A stretch of DNA of 14,408 bases. Origin: Spirochaetota bacterium (GTDB lineage Bacteria; Spirochaetota; UBA4802; UB4802). Shown here piece by piece: positions 13,261 to 14,408 of this stretch. A model generated the notes under the pieces. The model saw only the letters and a program-made list of their open reading frames with translations. It made no database searches and was not told the DNA's origin. The stretch lies in contig JAGYNX010000023.1 of the NCBI GenBank assembly GCA_018399855.1, positions 1-14,408 of the forward strand, given 5' to 3'. The number at the start of each line of letters is the position of its first letter. The first letter of the stretch is position 1. The position numbers and the translations under genes are program-made.

Positions 13261-14040
13261 TTATCCCTTCTTAGGAAACCAGGGAATAAAGGCGTTGGTG
13301 CGTTTCCTGTAATCTTCAAATCCCGGAACATCTTCCATGCCCCGTTCGGTCATGGGAACCCCTGAAACAAATCGCAGCAGCAGGGTTATTGTAAGCGGCC
13401 CGATAATCCCGATCCATCCCCCCGGCACTGACAGGGCAATAACAAAGATCCCCCACCACATGACAGCCTCGCCAAAGTAGTTGGGATGACGGGTGTAACG
13501 CCATAATCCACTGTTTATTATGGTACCCCGGTTGTCCGGATTTTCAAGAAACACATCAAGTTGATAATCACCCAGTGCTTCAAATATAAATCCTATTATC
13601 CATATCCCGATTCCGATATAATCCAGGATGGCCAGCGACGTGCCTCCCCCCGCGTGAACTACCAGCACCGGCATGATATTCAGGATAAGGAAAGCCCCTT
13701 GAAGAATGAACACCTGCAGGTAACTTCTCAGTATAAAGAACTTCCCCCATTCTTCACGCCACTTTTTATAACGCCAGTCTTCACCATGACCGATATTTCG
13801 CCTGCCGATACGGACAGCCAGGCGCAGGCCCCAAATTGTCACAAGTCCCATAACTATAAGCTGGCGAAGTTCGAATGTACCGGTGTAAAAAAGAACCGCA
13901 GCACTGACCACGATAAAGCCCGGCCCCCAGGCAATATCAGCGATGCTGTTGTCTTTCGTGATCAGGGCGATGATAAAAAACATGGTCATGTATGCCAATA
14001 CTACCGCAGCTGCAACTCCAACCAGTGTTATTATTTCCAT
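13261..14040 (-). CDS. DUF1295 integral membrane protein (steroid 5-alpha-reductase C-terminal-like)
   Basis: A 259-residue polytopic protein with about six to seven hydrophobic segments (roughly 4-26, 33-52, 58-76, 108-130, 138-158 and 193-222). The signature GLWRYTRHPNYFGE (178-191) is the conserved core of DUF1295 and of the related isoprenylcysteine and phospholipid methyltransferases and steroid reductases. R(Y)TRHPNY binds the cofactor (NADPH or SAM) in that superfamily, and R184 to E191 are all present. The actual substrate of DUF1295 proteins is not established; a lipid substrate is a reasonable inference. The ATG is well supported by AAAGGAGT five bases upstream. It begins three bases after the stop of the acyltransferase gene, so the two are surely cotranscribed and probably both act on membrane lipids. 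Confidence 0.92.
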   Translation of the reverse strand: MEIITLVGVAAAVVLAYMTMFFIIALITKDNSIADIAWGPGFIVVSAAVLFYTGTFELRQLIVMGLVTIWGLRLAVRIGRRNIGHGEDWRYKKWREEWGKFFILRSYLQVFILQGAFLILNIMPVLVVHAGGGTSLAILDYIGIGIWIIGFIFEALGDYQLDVFLENPDNRGTIINSGLWRYTRHPNYFGEAVMWWGIFVIALSVPGGWIGIIGPLTITLLLRFVSGVPMTERGMEDVPGFEDYRKRTNAFIPWFPKKG

Positions 14041-14043
14041 GGT

Positions 14044-14408
14044 CTACTCCTTTTTTTGATATGTATCAAGACCGCCCTGAATAACAGCTTTCACATGGTC
14101 TCGAAATTCTTCGATACTGTCAGCCCCGTATTGAGACGGATCAACAGGCTGGTGTATCTGCATTATAGCCCGTCCCGGAAAAAGGTTCAACGTACCGGCA
14201 GGCAGAATATATTTCGTGTTTGCTATGGTTACCGGCAGCATGGGAAGGTTAAGGTCTATGGACATCTGAAAAGGGCCTCGTTTAAAACTGCCTATTTCAC
14301 CTGTAGTACTGCGGGTTCCTTCTGGGAGGATGACAATGGATGTGCCACCCTTTATTTTTTCGCGGGCCCGCTCAAGTGACCGATAGGCACTCTTCGGATT
14401 AGAACGGT
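14044..14408 (-). CDS. 1-acyl-sn-glycerol-3-phosphate acyltransferase-like protein, C-terminal part (5' end outside window)
   Basis: The 120 C-terminal codons of a PlsC-family (LPLAT) acyltransferase continue through the right edge; an internal ATG at 14265 is not the start. Readable motifs are SNPKSAYRSLERAREKIKGG, the glycerophosphate-binding ILPEGTRS followed by TGEIGSFKRGPFQM, and LPMLPVTI, which correspond to LPLAT blocks III and IV. The catalytic HX4D motif would lie upstream, beyond the window. The family acylates lysophosphatidic acid to phosphatidic acid at the inner membrane. The gene ends in TAG inside the ribosome site of the DUF1295 gene, three bases before its ATG. PlsC and related lyso-ornithine-lipid acyltransferases cannot be told apart from this part. 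Confidence 0.93.
   Translation of the reverse strand, partial: RSNPKSAYRSLERAREKIKGGTSIVILPEGTRSTTGEIGSFKRGPFQMSIDLNLPMLPVTIANTKYILPAGTLNLFPGRAIMQIHQPVDPSQYGADSIEEFRDHVKAVIQGGLDTYQKKE

Noticed and set aside
13146..13331. 61-codon minus-strand frame overlapping the end of the DUF1295 gene
   Set aside because: Mostly an out-of-frame reading of a well-supported gene; the alternative frame at 13162-13257 looks more protein-like.
13561..14379. 272-codon plus-strand open frame
   Set aside because: It lies opposite the DUF1295 and acyltransferase genes, has a composition unlike a real protein (many H, Y, S, R), and no family pattern. It is an antisense shadow.

Overview
The window looks like a chromosomal segment of a Gram-negative-type bacterium of moderate GC content with a diaminopimelate-type peptidoglycan: MurE carries the DNPR signature, and a PlsC-type acyltransferase lies at the right edge. 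RsmH has a divergent SAM-domain motif (DFGISSFHFD..GRGFS), which I associate from memory with Spirochaetota-like proteins. That assignment is weak and was not tested.

Positions 1-7510, all minus strand, are a compact division and cell-wall (dcw) operon. In transcription order it runs mraZ, rsmH, ftsL, murE, murF, mraY, murD, ftsW, with ftsW cut by the left edge. The genes overlap or are separated by a few bases. The operon begins with a TTGACA promoter followed by three 10-bp-spaced GTG-type boxes, as expected for MraZ autoregulation. The products make UDP-MurNAc-pentapeptide (MurE, MurF, MurD), load it on the lipid carrier (MraY), and build the septum (FtsL, FtsW). RsmH methylates 16S rRNA.

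Positions 7670-10143 hold a minus-strand HTH-cupin regulator, a plus-strand tRNA-Gly(TCC) with its own promoter and a strong terminator, and a convergent minus-strand gene for a membrane-anchored protein with two related domains. The last codons of that gene lie inside the tRNA terminator.

Positions 10236-10863 are the most unusual part. A 94-residue GIY-YIG nuclease gene is tightly enclosed by 48-bp inverted repeats (46 of 48 identical), each of which can fold into its own hairpin. The unit sits between two 80-bp direct repeats (79 of 80 identical apart from a 25-base insertion in one). It looks like a small nuclease-associated repeat element.

Positions 11147-12872 contain a plus-strand carboxymuconolactone-decarboxylase-family gene and a convergent, AT-rich rhuM-like gene probably gained by transfer. 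Positions 12873-13161 are non-coding, with a 12-bp-stem inverted repeat. Positions 13162-14408 (minus) hold a lipid-related gene pair, a plsC-type acyltransferase (5' end outside the window) and a DUF1295 membrane protein, followed by a possible 31-codon ORF.
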